A DNA stretch of 64,000 nt. Origin: Bradyrhizobium sp. BR 10289 (GTDB lineage: Bacteria; Pseudomonadota; Alphaproteobacteria; Rhizobiales; Xanthobacteraceae). Where the stretch lies: positions 1 through 64,000 of the forward strand of contig NZ_JACOFR010000003.1 in NCBI RefSeq assembly GCF_019455385.1. The letters run 5' to 3'. Position numbers and translations under genes: made by a program. Positions 1 to 10,080 of this stretch are shown here, piece after piece. Under the pieces are notes generated by a model. The model was not told where the DNA came from and did not search any database. It worked only from the letters and a program-made list of their open reading frames with translations. Every line of letters starts with the position of its first letter. Position 1 is the stretch's first letter.

Positions 1-2
1 TC

Positions 3-404
3 CCTGGGATCGGACCAGTTACGGCGGCCGCGCTGGTGATGAAGGCCCCTGATCCGCATGCTTTCCGTTCGGGCCGATTGTTCGCAGCCTGGCTCGGCCT
101 GACGCCCAAAGACCATTCCACCGCGGGAAAGACCAGGCTCGGCAAGATAACCCGAGCCGGCGATGAGAGATTACGTCAACTTCTTGTGGTCGGGGCGACC
201 GCGGTCGTCAAGCAAGCGACCGGGAAACACCGTCGTGGGTCGCGCTGGCTGCTCGATCTGCTCAAGCGCAAGACGCCAAAGCAGGCAGCCGTGGCGTTGG
301 CCAACAAGACCGCACGCATCGCCTGGAAGCTGATGACGACGGGAGAAGACTATGACAGCGCGCGGCTTGACCCTCGAACCGATGTCCTGGGGGCAACCGC
401 GTAG
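3..404 (+). mobile_element. IS110-family transposase, C-terminal part (cut by window edge)
   Basis: The reading frame is open from the first bases and reads PGIGPVTAAALV, the helix-hairpin-helix-like segment at the start of the transposase IS116/IS110/IS902 C-terminal domain. It continues through FRSGRLFAAWLGLTPKDHST and GKTRLGKITRAGDERLRQLL, all typical of that domain. About 134 codons are visible before the TAG stop. The N-terminal DEDD catalytic half lies outside the window, so it cannot be judged whether the element is intact. It is the only mobile-element coding sequence in the window and lies tail-to-tail with the DUF3052 gene. Family assignment is firm; activity is unknown. Confidence 0.88.
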
Positions 405-762
405 CTAAGAGATTCGGCCGTCCGGCGGGTTCTCCCACCGGCCGAACCGGAGCTGCAAGAGCAGAGGAGATGGTGCGATCGATCGAGCGACGATGCGAGA
501 AAATCCGTGGGACCCAGTGGCCTGACAAGGCCGCGCTTCTGATTGGAACTCGTATCGCGAAAACCATCTTGGCCCGCGGCCCACATGCTGCATCAACAGG
601 CCGGACATATGGATGCAAGCGATCCGATCAAACCTCACAAAGCTCTTGTGCCACGGGGGCCGTCCACATATGGGTCCCGGCTCTGCGCCGCGACGTTTCA
701 CGTTGCAGCGCGTCCGGGACGCGAGATCTGAGTTTCAAGCGCAGCGACGGAGGATGGGGCTG
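405..762. other. Gene-free stretch right of the IS110 fragment
   Basis: These 358 bases separate the transposase stop from the 3' end of the DUF3052 gene. Apart from the hairpin at 413-446, no convincing gene was seen. The overlapping short reading frames on both strands have arginine- and serine-rich shadow composition and no recognisable domain. The stretch probably holds the right end of the insertion sequence and its junction with the chromosome. Confidence 0.5.
413..446. repeat. Inverted repeat downstream of the IS110 transposase
   Basis: TTCGGCCG (413-420) and CGGCCGAA (439-446) are perfect 8-bp arms. A further GGCGGG/CCCACC-like inner pairing makes a strong hairpin just after the transposase stop. 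IS1111-type members of the IS110 family carry subterminal inverted repeats, so this may mark the right end of the element. It could equally be a transcription-stopping hairpin. Confidence 0.45.
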
Positions 763-1182
763 CTATCTTGCCAGCTTCACCCGGTCCTTCACCGGAATCA
801 CCAGCTTCAGGCCAGACCAGACGTCGTTGACGGCGCAGATCTTGATGTCGACGAGGCCGCTCGCGAGCGCGGTTTCGCGGACCAGGGCCTCTGTCACGTC
901 GGTCGCGACACCTGAGGCCTTTTTCGGCCACGACGCCCAGATCATGCCGTCGGGAGCGATCGCCTTGCGGTAGCTGCGGAGCCTGGCTGCAAGGCCCTTC
1001 GCTTCGGTCGCGAAGACATGCACCATGTCGAGCGGGGCCTTGGCGGTCTTTGCGATCCTGACGTCGTCGGGCAATTTGCCGACAATGTCGCCATAGGCGA
1101 CGGAAAGACCGTCCACAAAAATACAAAAGCCCGGCTTGATGCCGAGCTTTTGCACTAACGGTTTGCCGGAATAGCCGGCCAT
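763..1182 (-). CDS. DUF3052 family protein
   Basis: A 139-residue protein beginning MAGYSGKPLVQKLGIKPG, the typical opening of the DUF3052 family of small soluble proteins of unknown function. The frame is open further upstream, but that extension lies inside ftsH and has shadow composition, so the ATG at 1182 is preferred. The gene starts 13 bp after the ftsH stop and is probably the last gene of that transcript. A central segment (APLDMVHVFATEAKGL followed by APDGMIWASWPKKASG) matches the family pattern. No catalytic residues are known for the family and no function is assigned. Confidence 0.85.
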   Translation of the reverse strand: MAGYSGKPLVQKLGIKPGFCIFVDGLSVAYGDIVGKLPDDVRIAKTAKAPLDMVHVFATEAKGLAARLRSYRKAIAPDGMIWASWPKKASGVATDVTEALVRETALASGLVDIKICAVNDVWSGLKLVIPVKDRVKLAR

Positions 1183-1195
1183 GGCGGGCGAAGCG

Positions 1196-3121
<1,926 letters not shown>

Positions 3122-3375
3122 CGATCTTCCTTCGTGGTCGCGCGGATCGCGGCCCTAATCCTTGGGCATACGAGGAAATCCCCAAGGAATCCTCATCGTT
3201 AGACGCATACAATTTAGGTGCCGCCCCGGTCGCTGCCAAGGGAACGAGATGGGACTATTTATCCCATCTTAGAGCGATTCCCGCTGAAATAATGGCGTCC
3301 GAAGCGGGGTTTTTCCTGCCTGGTTAAGGTGTCCTGACGCAGACACGCCGAAACGGACGGTGTCATGATCCGCCC

Positions 3376-4446
3376 TTATCCAGCTTTGGACCGCCGGGCC
3401 GGCGCAGGCACGATGGAGATACGCCCCCCGGCCAGGCTGATCAAGGCTCCCGCGAGGGTCTGCTTCAGGATCGCACGGCCATTTGCCGTGGCACGGGGAC
3501 CAGCCATGGCCTGATGGACGGCCTGGTCCAGCGCGGCCAGCAAGGCCTCGACCTTGCCGAGTTCCGCCGGCCCTTCATGACCGAGGGCGTTGACGGCCCG
3601 CAGCAGCAGCCGCAACCGGACCTCCTCCGGCAGGAGAGCGAAGGCTTCCGCCTCGAAGCTGCGGATGCCGTCCTGCGGCGCATCGCCGCGATCCCTCAGT
3701 TGAAGGAAGCGCTCGGCGCCGTCGACCAGAACCTCGACCGCCGCATTGGCGCGCGAGAGGCGTGCCGCGAGCCGCGCCAGAGTGCGGGCGTCGCCGCCCT
3801 CGGCGGCGAGTTGCGGCAGCAGCGCGCGCAGTCGCGGCCTCGTGAAGGCGGTGTCGCGGTTGGTGGGATCGTCGGCGAAGGCAATTTTGGCCCGCTTCAG
3901 GGTCGCGATCAGCTGCGCCTTCGGGACATCGAGCAGCGGACGCGCCAGCACGATGCCGTCGCGCATCGTGAGGCGCGCCATCGCAGACAGGCCGGCGAGG
4001 CCACTGCCGCGGAGCAGGCGCATCAGCAGCGTCTCTGCCTGGTCGTCGCGGGTGTGCGCGGTCAGCACGTGGCTCGCACCGGCCTTGCGTGCGGCCTCTG
4101 CGAGCAGGCGATAGCGGGCCTCGCGCGCGGCCGCCGGCAATCCGGTCTTCGGCTTTGCACCACGCCAGCGCAGGGTCCGGTGTAGCAAGCCAAGCTCGGT
4201 CGCAAGCCGCTTGACCTCACGCGCCTCGCGGGCGGCGTCCGGACGCAAGCCGTGATCGACGGTGACGACGGTGAGATGCGGGCCGCGCGCAAGGCCGCGC
4301 CGCCAGCGCGCCGCGAGCCACATCAGCGCGACCGAGTCGGGCCCTCCGGAGACGGCGAGCACTAAAGCGGGCTCGGCTTTCAGCCCGGCGAAAAGCTGCT
4401 TCGCTTGGCGGGCCGAGATCGGTGAATGGTCGTCGTCGTCTGGCAT
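3376..4446 (-). CDS. tilS: tRNA(Ile)-lysidine synthase TilS
   Basis: A 356-residue cytoplasmic enzyme that attaches lysine to C34 of the CAU anticodon of tRNA-Ile2 using ATP, which lets it read AUA codons. The PP-loop SGGPDS motif is at about 33-38 and is followed by the expected N-type ATP pyrophosphatase fold, including VDHGLRPDA and LTAHTRDDQAETLLMRLLRG. The order cpoB-tilS-ftsH on one strand is common in Rhizobiales. A palindromic repeat (4471-4625) separates it from cpoB. The start ATG encodes MPDDDDHSP. Confidence 0.95.
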   Translation of the reverse strand: MPDDDDHSPISARQAKQLFAGLKAEPALVLAVSGGPDSVALMWLAARWRRGLARGPHLTVVTVDHGLRPDAAREAREVKRLATELGLLHRTLRWRGAKPKTGLPAAAREARYRLLAEAARKAGASHVLTAHTRDDQAETLLMRLLRGSGLAGLSAMARLTMRDGIVLARPLLDVPKAQLIATLKRAKIAFADDPTNRDTAFTRPRLRALLPQLAAEGGDARTLARLAARLSRANAAVEVLVDGAERFLQLRDRGDAPQDGIRSFEAEAFALLPEEVRLRLLLRAVNALGHEGPAELGKVEALLAALDQAVHQAMAGPRATANGRAILKQTLAGALISLAGGRISIVPAPARRSKAG

Positions 4447-4470
4447 GACGTTGCAATCGTCCGCTGTGGC

Positions 4471-4625
4471 TCACCTCTCCCGAAGGGAGAGGTCGGATTG
4501 CATCGTAGATGCAATCCGGGTGAGGGGTCACAGACTCACTTGTCGCGGCACCCCCTCACCCGGATTGCTCAGGCGCGCGATTGCGCGCCACAGCAATCCG
4601 ACCTCTCCCCGCTGGGGAGAGGTGA
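4471..4625. repeat. 155-bp palindromic intergenic repeat between cpoB and tilS
   Basis: The outer arms CACCTCTCCC and GGGAGAGGTGA are followed inward by GGTCGGATTGC and its complement GCAATCCGACC. Nested hairpins lie inside (GCATCGTAGATGC; GCGCGCGATTGCGCGC). This layout matches the dispersed palindromic elements common between genes in Bradyrhizobium and relatives. It lies between co-directional genes and would form a long stem in the cpoB-tilS transcript. Confidence 0.8.
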
Positions 4626-4654
4626 ACCACGATCGGCCCGCCAGCTCCAACGCC

Positions 4655-5707
4655 TCAACACTTCACCCGCTTCTGCTCGCGATCGACCGCGGCTTTGACA
4701 CCGGCCGAGGCACGCGGATATTTGCGGCCGACCTCGCCGAAGGCGGCGCAGGCGGCCTCCTTCTCCTTCAGCGCGGCGAGCGACTGGCCAAGCCGCAGCA
4801 GCGCGTCCGGCGCCTTGGCCGATTTGTCGTATTTCGTAGTGACCGCGAGGAAGGCCTCCGCCGAGTCGCGATATTGCTGGCGCTGGTAGTAGCTTTCGCC
4901 GAGCCAGTATTGGGCATCGCCGAGCAGCGGATCGCTCGGATATTTCTGCGCAAAATTCTTCATGGTCTGCTCGGCCAGGGCGTAGTCCTTGCGCTGCATG
5001 TAGCCGATGCCGAGGTCGAACTCGTCGCGCGGCGTCGCCGAGGGTGGCAGCGTGGTGAGGCCGGCACCGCCGCCGGCTGCGGGCGGATAGCCCTGCTGCG
5101 CCGGCGGATAGCCGGGCTGGGCGGCCGGCGGCACGCCCTGCTGGTAGCGCGGGCTGGTGTTGGCGAGATCGAGCGGCTCGCCGGCATTGCGCCCGCCGGG
5201 CGCGCCGATCTGGCCACCGCCCGCCGGCATCGGCTGCTGCCCGCCGCCGAGAGCGCGCGGCGCGCCGGGCGCGCTGGGATTCTGGCTGGGGTCGAAGGCA
5301 TCGCCGCGGCGACGCGTGCCGGGCGCACCGGGCGCCGGCTGGTCCTGAATGATCGGCGCGGGCGCGGCGATCTGCGGCTGCTCGTAATTCGGCTGCACCG
5401 CCTGCTGCTGGCGATAACCCGGCGCAATCTGGGTCGGTGCGACCTGGGCCGGCGGCATCGCAGCGACATTGGGAGCCTGCCCCGGCGCGGCCTGCGCACC
5501 GCCCTCGAGCGCCCGCAGACGCTCTTCGAGCTGCCGGTTGCGGTATTGCAGCTCCTCGTTCTGGCCGGTGAGCTGGCGCAGCTGGTTCTCCAGCCGCTCG
5601 ATCCGCATCTCGGGATCATCATCCGTCTGGGCGAACACCGGCGCGCACAAAGAGAGCAGCGCGGCGATCGCCACGGTGCCGTTCAAAACCTTGGATCTGG
5701 ATGACAT
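4655..5707 (-). CDS. cpoB: Cell division coordinator CpoB (tol-pal protein YbgF)
   Basis: A 350-residue periplasmic protein that works with Tol-Pal to coordinate outer-membrane constriction with septal peptidoglycan synthesis. It has a signal peptide ending APVFAQ (about 26), a coiled coil with repeated RLENQLRQL and QLEERLRALEG units (about 33-68), then a long Pro/Ala/Gln/Gly-rich linker of about 140 residues, unusually long compared with E. coli. A C-terminal TPR region (about 225-345) starts at EFDLGIGYMQRKDYALAEQ. The ATG at 5707 is chosen because AGGG lies just upstream and the signal peptide starts there. A 23-residue upstream extension in the same frame is unlikely. Confidence 0.93.
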   Translation of the reverse strand: MSSRSKVLNGTVAIAALLSLCAPVFAQTDDDPEMRIERLENQLRQLTGQNEELQYRNRQLEERLRALEGGAQAAPGQAPNVAAMPPAQVAPTQIAPGYRQQQAVQPNYEQPQIAAPAPIIQDQPAPGAPGTRRRGDAFDPSQNPSAPGAPRALGGGQQPMPAGGGQIGAPGGRNAGEPLDLANTSPRYQQGVPPAAQPGYPPAQQGYPPAAGGGAGLTTLPPSATPRDEFDLGIGYMQRKDYALAEQTMKNFAQKYPSDPLLGDAQYWLGESYYQRQQYRDSAEAFLAVTTKYDKSAKAPDALLRLGQSLAALKEKEAACAAFGEVGRKYPRASAGVKAAVDREQKRVKC

Positions 5708-5821
5708 CTTGCCCTGACGACGAAAGCGAAATGGTCTGCGACGGGAACCTTCGACGCGCCACACATTGAAAGGCACTACGCCAAAAATGTGACTGGCACC
5801 ACGGGGTTTCTGTCACAGATC

Positions 5822-5855
5822 GCTGAAACGAAACCGGCGCCCGAGAGGGCGCCGG
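5822..5855 (-). terminator. Intrinsic terminator downstream of pal
   Basis: CCGGCGCCC (5834-5842) and GGGCGCCGG (5847-5855) form a perfect 9-bp stem with a 4-base loop. On the minus strand it is followed by TTTCGTTTC. It lies 40 bp after the pal stop codon, so cpoB needs its own promoter or readthrough. Confidence 0.8.
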
Positions 5856-5894
5856 CAGTGTCGGTTTGCAAAGATGAACGGCGCCTGACTGAAC

Positions 5895-6383
5895 TCAGGA
5901 GCTCGCGTTCAGCACGGTCACAGCACGACGGTTCTGCGACCAGCAGGAGATATCGTTACACACGGCCACCGGGCGCTCCTTGCCGTAGGAGATCGTGCGC
6001 ATACGGTTCGGATCGATCCCGCGCGAGGCGAGGAAGGAGCGCACCGACTGGGCGCGCCGCGCGCCGAGCGCGATGTTGTATTCGCGGGTGCCGCGCTCGT
6101 CGGCGTGACCTTCGATGGTGAAGGAGTAGCGCGGATAGTTCTGCAGCCACTGCGCCTGCTTCTCCAGGGTCACGATCGCCTGCGGGGTCAGATCGGTCTG
6201 GTCGCTCTCGAAGAACACGCGGTCGCCCACGTTCACCACGAAATCCTGCTGGCTGCCCGGCGTCGCCGCGCTCCCGTTGGCATCCAGGGCTGCGTTCTGC
6301 TTGGCGCAGGCGCCCATCGACAGTGCGATGGCGACCACCGCGGCCAGCTTCAATCCCTGGAGGATACGCATAGGATTCATCAT
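5895..6383 (-). CDS. pal: Peptidoglycan-associated lipoprotein Pal
   Basis: A 162-residue outer-membrane lipoprotein that binds peptidoglycan and TolB/TolA. The signal peptide ends in a lipobox around C26 (SMGAC). The OmpA-like peptidoglycan-binding domain includes FTIEGHADERGTREYN and GARRAQSVRSFL, followed by the typical end ISYGKERP and NRRAVTVL. A GGAGG ribosome-binding site seven bases before the ATG at 6383 fixes the start. The usual upstream neighbour tolB is about 3.7 kb away, with two other genes between. Confidence 0.97.
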   Translation of the reverse strand: MMNPMRILQGLKLAAVVAIALSMGACAKQNAALDANGSAATPGSQQDFVVNVGDRVFFESDQTDLTPQAIVTLEKQAQWLQNYPRYSFTIEGHADERGTREYNIALGARRAQSVRSFLASRGIDPNRMRTISYGKERPVAVCNDISCWSQNRRAVTVLNASS

Positions 6384-6626
6384 TCCGGAGCCTCCACGCT
6401 CACGTTCGTCCACTGCTGTCCGGTCTACAGGGGGTTGGTTAAGCGAACGTTCCGTCAACCTTGACGGAACCTTGCCTCAGCCGGTCAAATGCCCCCAACC
6501 CGCGAAAAGCACCCATCATGGTTAATGGGTTGTAAATGTGGCGCGAGGGTGAAGGCAAGCCGCGTTAACCGGCAGAGGAACCGGATTCTGACGGAATTTT
6601 GGGCCGGTGCGTAGCGGAAAGCGGCT

Positions 6627-7349
6627 TCAGGGCTGGGTCGAAGCCGAGACCAGGACCGGAGCCCGCGCCATCTTGCGCTGGCCGGATCCAAACAGCATCC
6701 GCCGTTCGAAGGCACTCGAGCGCAGGAATGGATAACGCGCCAGCACCTTCTCGCGCACGGTCGGAAGATGCGTGGCCAATAGACCAACCGGCTTCGACAG
6801 ACCCGGATGCAACCTCGGCTCGCCCCATACTTCCTGAAGGAACACCCGCCGGTAAAACGCCTGATGCTCGGGCCGGATCAGAGCCAGACCATAGTCGGCG
6901 TTGAAGTGCACGCCGGCCGTCGAACCGAGCCGCACGGTCACATAGGGCAATTCCGGACAGCGACCGGCATAGCGGGGATCGGCCACGAACCGGGTCGAAT
7001 CGATGAAGACCATCCCCTTGTCGAGCATCGGAAGCAGGACGTCGCCGAACAGATGAACGGATGGCGAGGTTCGCCACTCCGGTGTCACGACACTGATGCG
7101 GATCGAACTGTACAGCTCGCCGTCAATATAGACCCCGAAGATCCAGGTGTTGGGCGCGTCATCGAAATGATCCGAGACCTGTTCGTCGGCGGATGGTTCG
7201 ATTGCGCCTTCGCGCAAATAGGCCCGGTAGCGGAGCCGGAAAATCTCTTCCCGCTCCTCGGGAGTGACCGCCAGACGATAGTCCACCCGATCCATCGGGT
7301 CCCAGGTCCGGCCCGAAGGGGCCGTCATGGGCGCGGATGCGGACTTCAT
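6627..7349 (-). CDS. N-acyl amino acid synthase FeeM-like (GNAT fold) protein
   Basis: A 240-residue protein resembling the FeeM-type N-acyl amino acid synthases, distant relatives of autoinducer synthases that join acyl chains from acyl-carrier protein to an amino group. Supporting segments are YRLAVTPEEREEIFRLRYRAYL near the N-terminus (the LuxI/FeeM-like opening), SSIRISVVTPEW, then FIDSTRFVADPRYAG, which resembles the E-x-SRFVVD region of acyl-homoserine lactone synthases. No signal peptide or membrane segment was seen. It lies between pal and a GGDEF/EAL gene, all on one strand. The product is unknown, and a family member with another substrate is possible. Confidence 0.72.
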   Translation of the reverse strand: MKSASAPMTAPSGRTWDPMDRVDYRLAVTPEEREEIFRLRYRAYLREGAIEPSADEQVSDHFDDAPNTWIFGVYIDGELYSSIRISVVTPEWRTSPSVHLFGDVLLPMLDKGMVFIDSTRFVADPRYAGRCPELPYVTVRLGSTAGVHFNADYGLALIRPEHQAFYRRVFLQEVWGEPRLHPGLSKPVGLLATHLPTVREKVLARYPFLRSSAFERRMLFGSGQRKMARAPVLVSASTQP

Positions 7350-7493
7350 GCGGTACTCCTAACGACTTCCAAACAACTTTCGCGTGCTATGATTCCTTAA
7401 CGGGATCTTAACGCAAAAGCAAAGCAATCGACTCGTTAGGGTTAATCGCGTGGTCCCCGCAAGGCCCGCAACACATTGTAATAATTGGAATTT

Positions 7494-9836
7494 CTAGAAA
7501 CGAGGTCCAGCGATGGAGCGGACGCCGACGATATGGAGCGTCTCTTCGCCCCGACGCCCATGCGAGGCGTTGAGGAGCTGGCGCATCCGCACCGCAGGGA
7601 CCGGACGGCTGAACAGATAGCCCTGCCCTTCGGTGACCGTACCTTCAGCGCTGATCAGCTCGAGCTGCTCGTTGGTCTCGATGCCCTCGACCACGACGGC
7701 CATGCCGAGGTCGGCGGACAGCCGCGCGACGCCGCGCAGCAGCGTCAGCGGCCGATCGGTGTCGATGCCTTCGAGGAAGGAGCGGTCGATCTTGACCTTC
7801 TGCATCGGGAAATTGTGCAGATAGCTGAGGCTGGAATAGCCGGTGCCGAAATCGTCGAGCGAGATGCGCACGCCGAGCGCATGCAGCTGCGACAGGATAT
7901 CGTGGGTCAGCTGGGTGTTGCGCAGCAGCGAGGATTCGGTGATCTCGATCTCGAGGCGATACGCCGGAAGCCCAGAGACCTCCAGCGCGTAGCGGATTTC
8001 GCTCAGCACGTCGCGCTGGTGGAATTGCTGCGGCGAGAAGTTGACGGCGACGCTGACGCCCTCCGGCCACTTCATGCATTCCATGCAGGCGCGGCGCAGG
8101 ATCCAGCGGCCGAGATCGACGATCAGCCCCATGTCCTCGGCGACCGGAATGATGTCGACCGGCGAGACCGTGCCGCGCACCGGATGATTCCAGCGCAGCA
8201 GCGCCTCGCAGGTGGTGATCTTGCCGGACTTGAGGTTGACCAGCGGCTGGTAGAACAGCTCGAACTCCTCGTTGGCGAGCGCCTTGCGCAGGTCAAGCTC
8301 GAGGATGCGGCGGGCCTCGACCGTGGCCGCCATCTCGTCGCGGAAGAAGCAGAAGGTGCCGCGGCCATCGGCCTTGGCGCGGTACAGGGCCATGTCGGCG
8401 TTCTTGAGCAGCGTGTCGGCGCTGACGCCGTCGGGCGAGGTCAGGGCGATGCCGACGCTGGCGCCGATCTCGACGAGGTGATTGTCGATCCGGTAGCGCT
8501 CGCTCAGGCGTTCGACGATGCGGCGGGCGAGGCTCGCGGCATCCTCGGGCGCGCCGATGTTCTGCTGGAACACGACGAACTCGTCGCCGCCGAAGCGGGC
8601 GACAAAATCCTCGGGGCGCAGCATCTCGCGCAGGCGGTTGGCGACCGCGCAGAGCAGCTGGTCGCCGCAGGGATGACCGAGCGTGTCGTTGACCTGCTTG
8701 AACTGGTCGAGGTCGACGAACAGCAGCGCGGAGAGCCGTCCGGTATGGTGCGCGTCCGCCAGCAGCCGCTCGATCTCGTCGCGGAAGGAGACCCGGTTGG
8801 GCAGCGCCGTGAGTTCGTCGTAGCGGGCGAGATGGCTGATGCGCGCCTCGGCGTTGGTGCGTTCGGTGATGTCTTCCAGCAGCAGCACGGTGCCGCCGGC
8901 GGTCATCGGCTGGAACGTCCAGGCCAGCGTGCGGCGGCGCGCCGGATTCGGATCGGTGGTGACGATCTCCTTCGGATGGGCGTGTTCGATCTCGGCGAGG
9001 ATCAGCTGACCGGCTTCCGCCGAGATCGACCCGACAGCGGCGCTCGCCGCGACGATATCGGCGGCCGTCGCCCCCTGTGCCACGAAGTGTTCCGACAGCT
9101 CCATCAGTTCGGCAAAGCGGCGGTTCATCACGGCGAGCTTTCCGTCGGCACGGAACATGCACAGGCCGTGAGGCATATTGTTCAGCGCCGCGTCGAACTG
9201 CCCGGCCAGGGCCGCCTCGCGCTCACCCGCGACCAGCGCCTGCACGAAAATACGCTGGAGATTGGTCGAGAGATTGCGGAGCGCTGCGAAAAACACGGCG
9301 CAAACAACTGACAGCCCCATGTAATAGGGCGTGCCCTGCATCGCCAACGCGATCGAGGTCGGTCCGCACGCGAGCAGGATCTGGAAATGATAGATCCATG
9401 GCCGCCCGTAGGTGCGACCGACCCCTGCGGAGATATATCCGGTGGTGACGGTGAGAGAGATCATGTGGACCACCGCATCGCCAGTGGTCGCCAGCGCGAG
9501 GGTGCACCAGGAGCCCAGCGCGAGTGCGTAAAGCAGCGCACCGATCTGATAGCGGGCCTCCCAATTGGATGCTTCCGCCGCCGTCAGCACCGACTTGCGG
9601 CGCATGTACCAGTGGGAGTCTACCCCTCGCCCGAGGCCGACGACGGTCAAACATGCGAAGCAAATCCACAGCGCGTTCGAGCCCGTCTTGAAGGCGGTCA
9701 TGCCCGCCGCGAGGGAGACCAGCAGCGCTCCGGCAAAGAGCGGTCCCGGATGCTGGAAAAGCGAATCGATCAGGGCCGCGTAAATCGACGGCGAGACCTT
9801 CTGATCGGAATTTCCGCTCTGGCTTGCGAACTGCAT
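7494..9836 (-). CDS. Membrane-bound GGDEF/EAL cyclic-di-GMP enzyme
   Basis: A 780-residue protein with about five hydrophobic segments (roughly 31-65, 98-118, 121-140, 150-168, 172-188). A PAS-like sensor follows (about 215-325, DAALNNMPHGLCMFRADGKL), then a GGDEF domain with GGDEF at 416-420 and an RxxD inhibitory site RPED at 407-410. The EAL domain has EALLRW (544-549), the Asn of NFSPQQF, EITES, DDFGTGYSSL, KIDRSF and EGIET. All catalytic and metal residues are intact, so both synthesis and hydrolysis of c-di-GMP are possible. The membrane part is not a family I can name. It lies between the FeeM-like gene and tolB. Confidence 0.92.
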   Translation of the reverse strand: MQFASQSGNSDQKVSPSIYAALIDSLFQHPGPLFAGALLVSLAAGMTAFKTGSNALWICFACLTVVGLGRGVDSHWYMRRKSVLTAAEASNWEARYQIGALLYALALGSWCTLALATTGDAVVHMISLTVTTGYISAGVGRTYGRPWIYHFQILLACGPTSIALAMQGTPYYMGLSVVCAVFFAALRNLSTNLQRIFVQALVAGEREAALAGQFDAALNNMPHGLCMFRADGKLAVMNRRFAELMELSEHFVAQGATAADIVAASAAVGSISAEAGQLILAEIEHAHPKEIVTTDPNPARRRTLAWTFQPMTAGGTVLLLEDITERTNAEARISHLARYDELTALPNRVSFRDEIERLLADAHHTGRLSALLFVDLDQFKQVNDTLGHPCGDQLLCAVANRLREMLRPEDFVARFGGDEFVVFQQNIGAPEDAASLARRIVERLSERYRIDNHLVEIGASVGIALTSPDGVSADTLLKNADMALYRAKADGRGTFCFFRDEMAATVEARRILELDLRKALANEEFELFYQPLVNLKSGKITTCEALLRWNHPVRGTVSPVDIIPVAEDMGLIVDLGRWILRRACMECMKWPEGVSVAVNFSPQQFHQRDVLSEIRYALEVSGLPAYRLEIEITESSLLRNTQLTHDILSQLHALGVRISLDDFGTGYSSLSYLHNFPMQKVKIDRSFLEGIDTDRPLTLLRGVARLSADLGMAVVVEGIETNEQLELISAEGTVTEGQGYLFSRPVPAVRMRQLLNASHGRRGEETLHIVGVRSIAGPRF

Positions 9837-10080
9837 TTGTGTTTGTACGCGCGTCCTGTTTGGCGCGTAGTTTTACCCAGACCAGATGAAGTCTTTCTGA
9901 GGGAACATCGTTAAAGTCGGGTTGTTTTTCGGCAATAGCGAACCCGTTTCTTCTGAAATATCAACGAACTAGGCAAGCGTTGCCGGGCACAAGGTGAAGG
10001 AAACCTTGCTTTCCTCACCGGCCCTGAAAAAATCTGCGCGTTTTTCGAAAAGATCGCGCGTTGTGAAACCCCCGATCGCG

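Noticed and set aside
470..973. 167-codon plus-strand frame right of the IS110 fragment
   Set aside because: Serine/arginine-rich with no family pattern; its right part is antisense to the DUF3052 gene.
7485..9311. 608-codon plus-strand open frame opposite the GGDEF/EAL gene
   Set aside because: Antisense shadow; low-complexity Asp/Arg/Ala composition and no domain.
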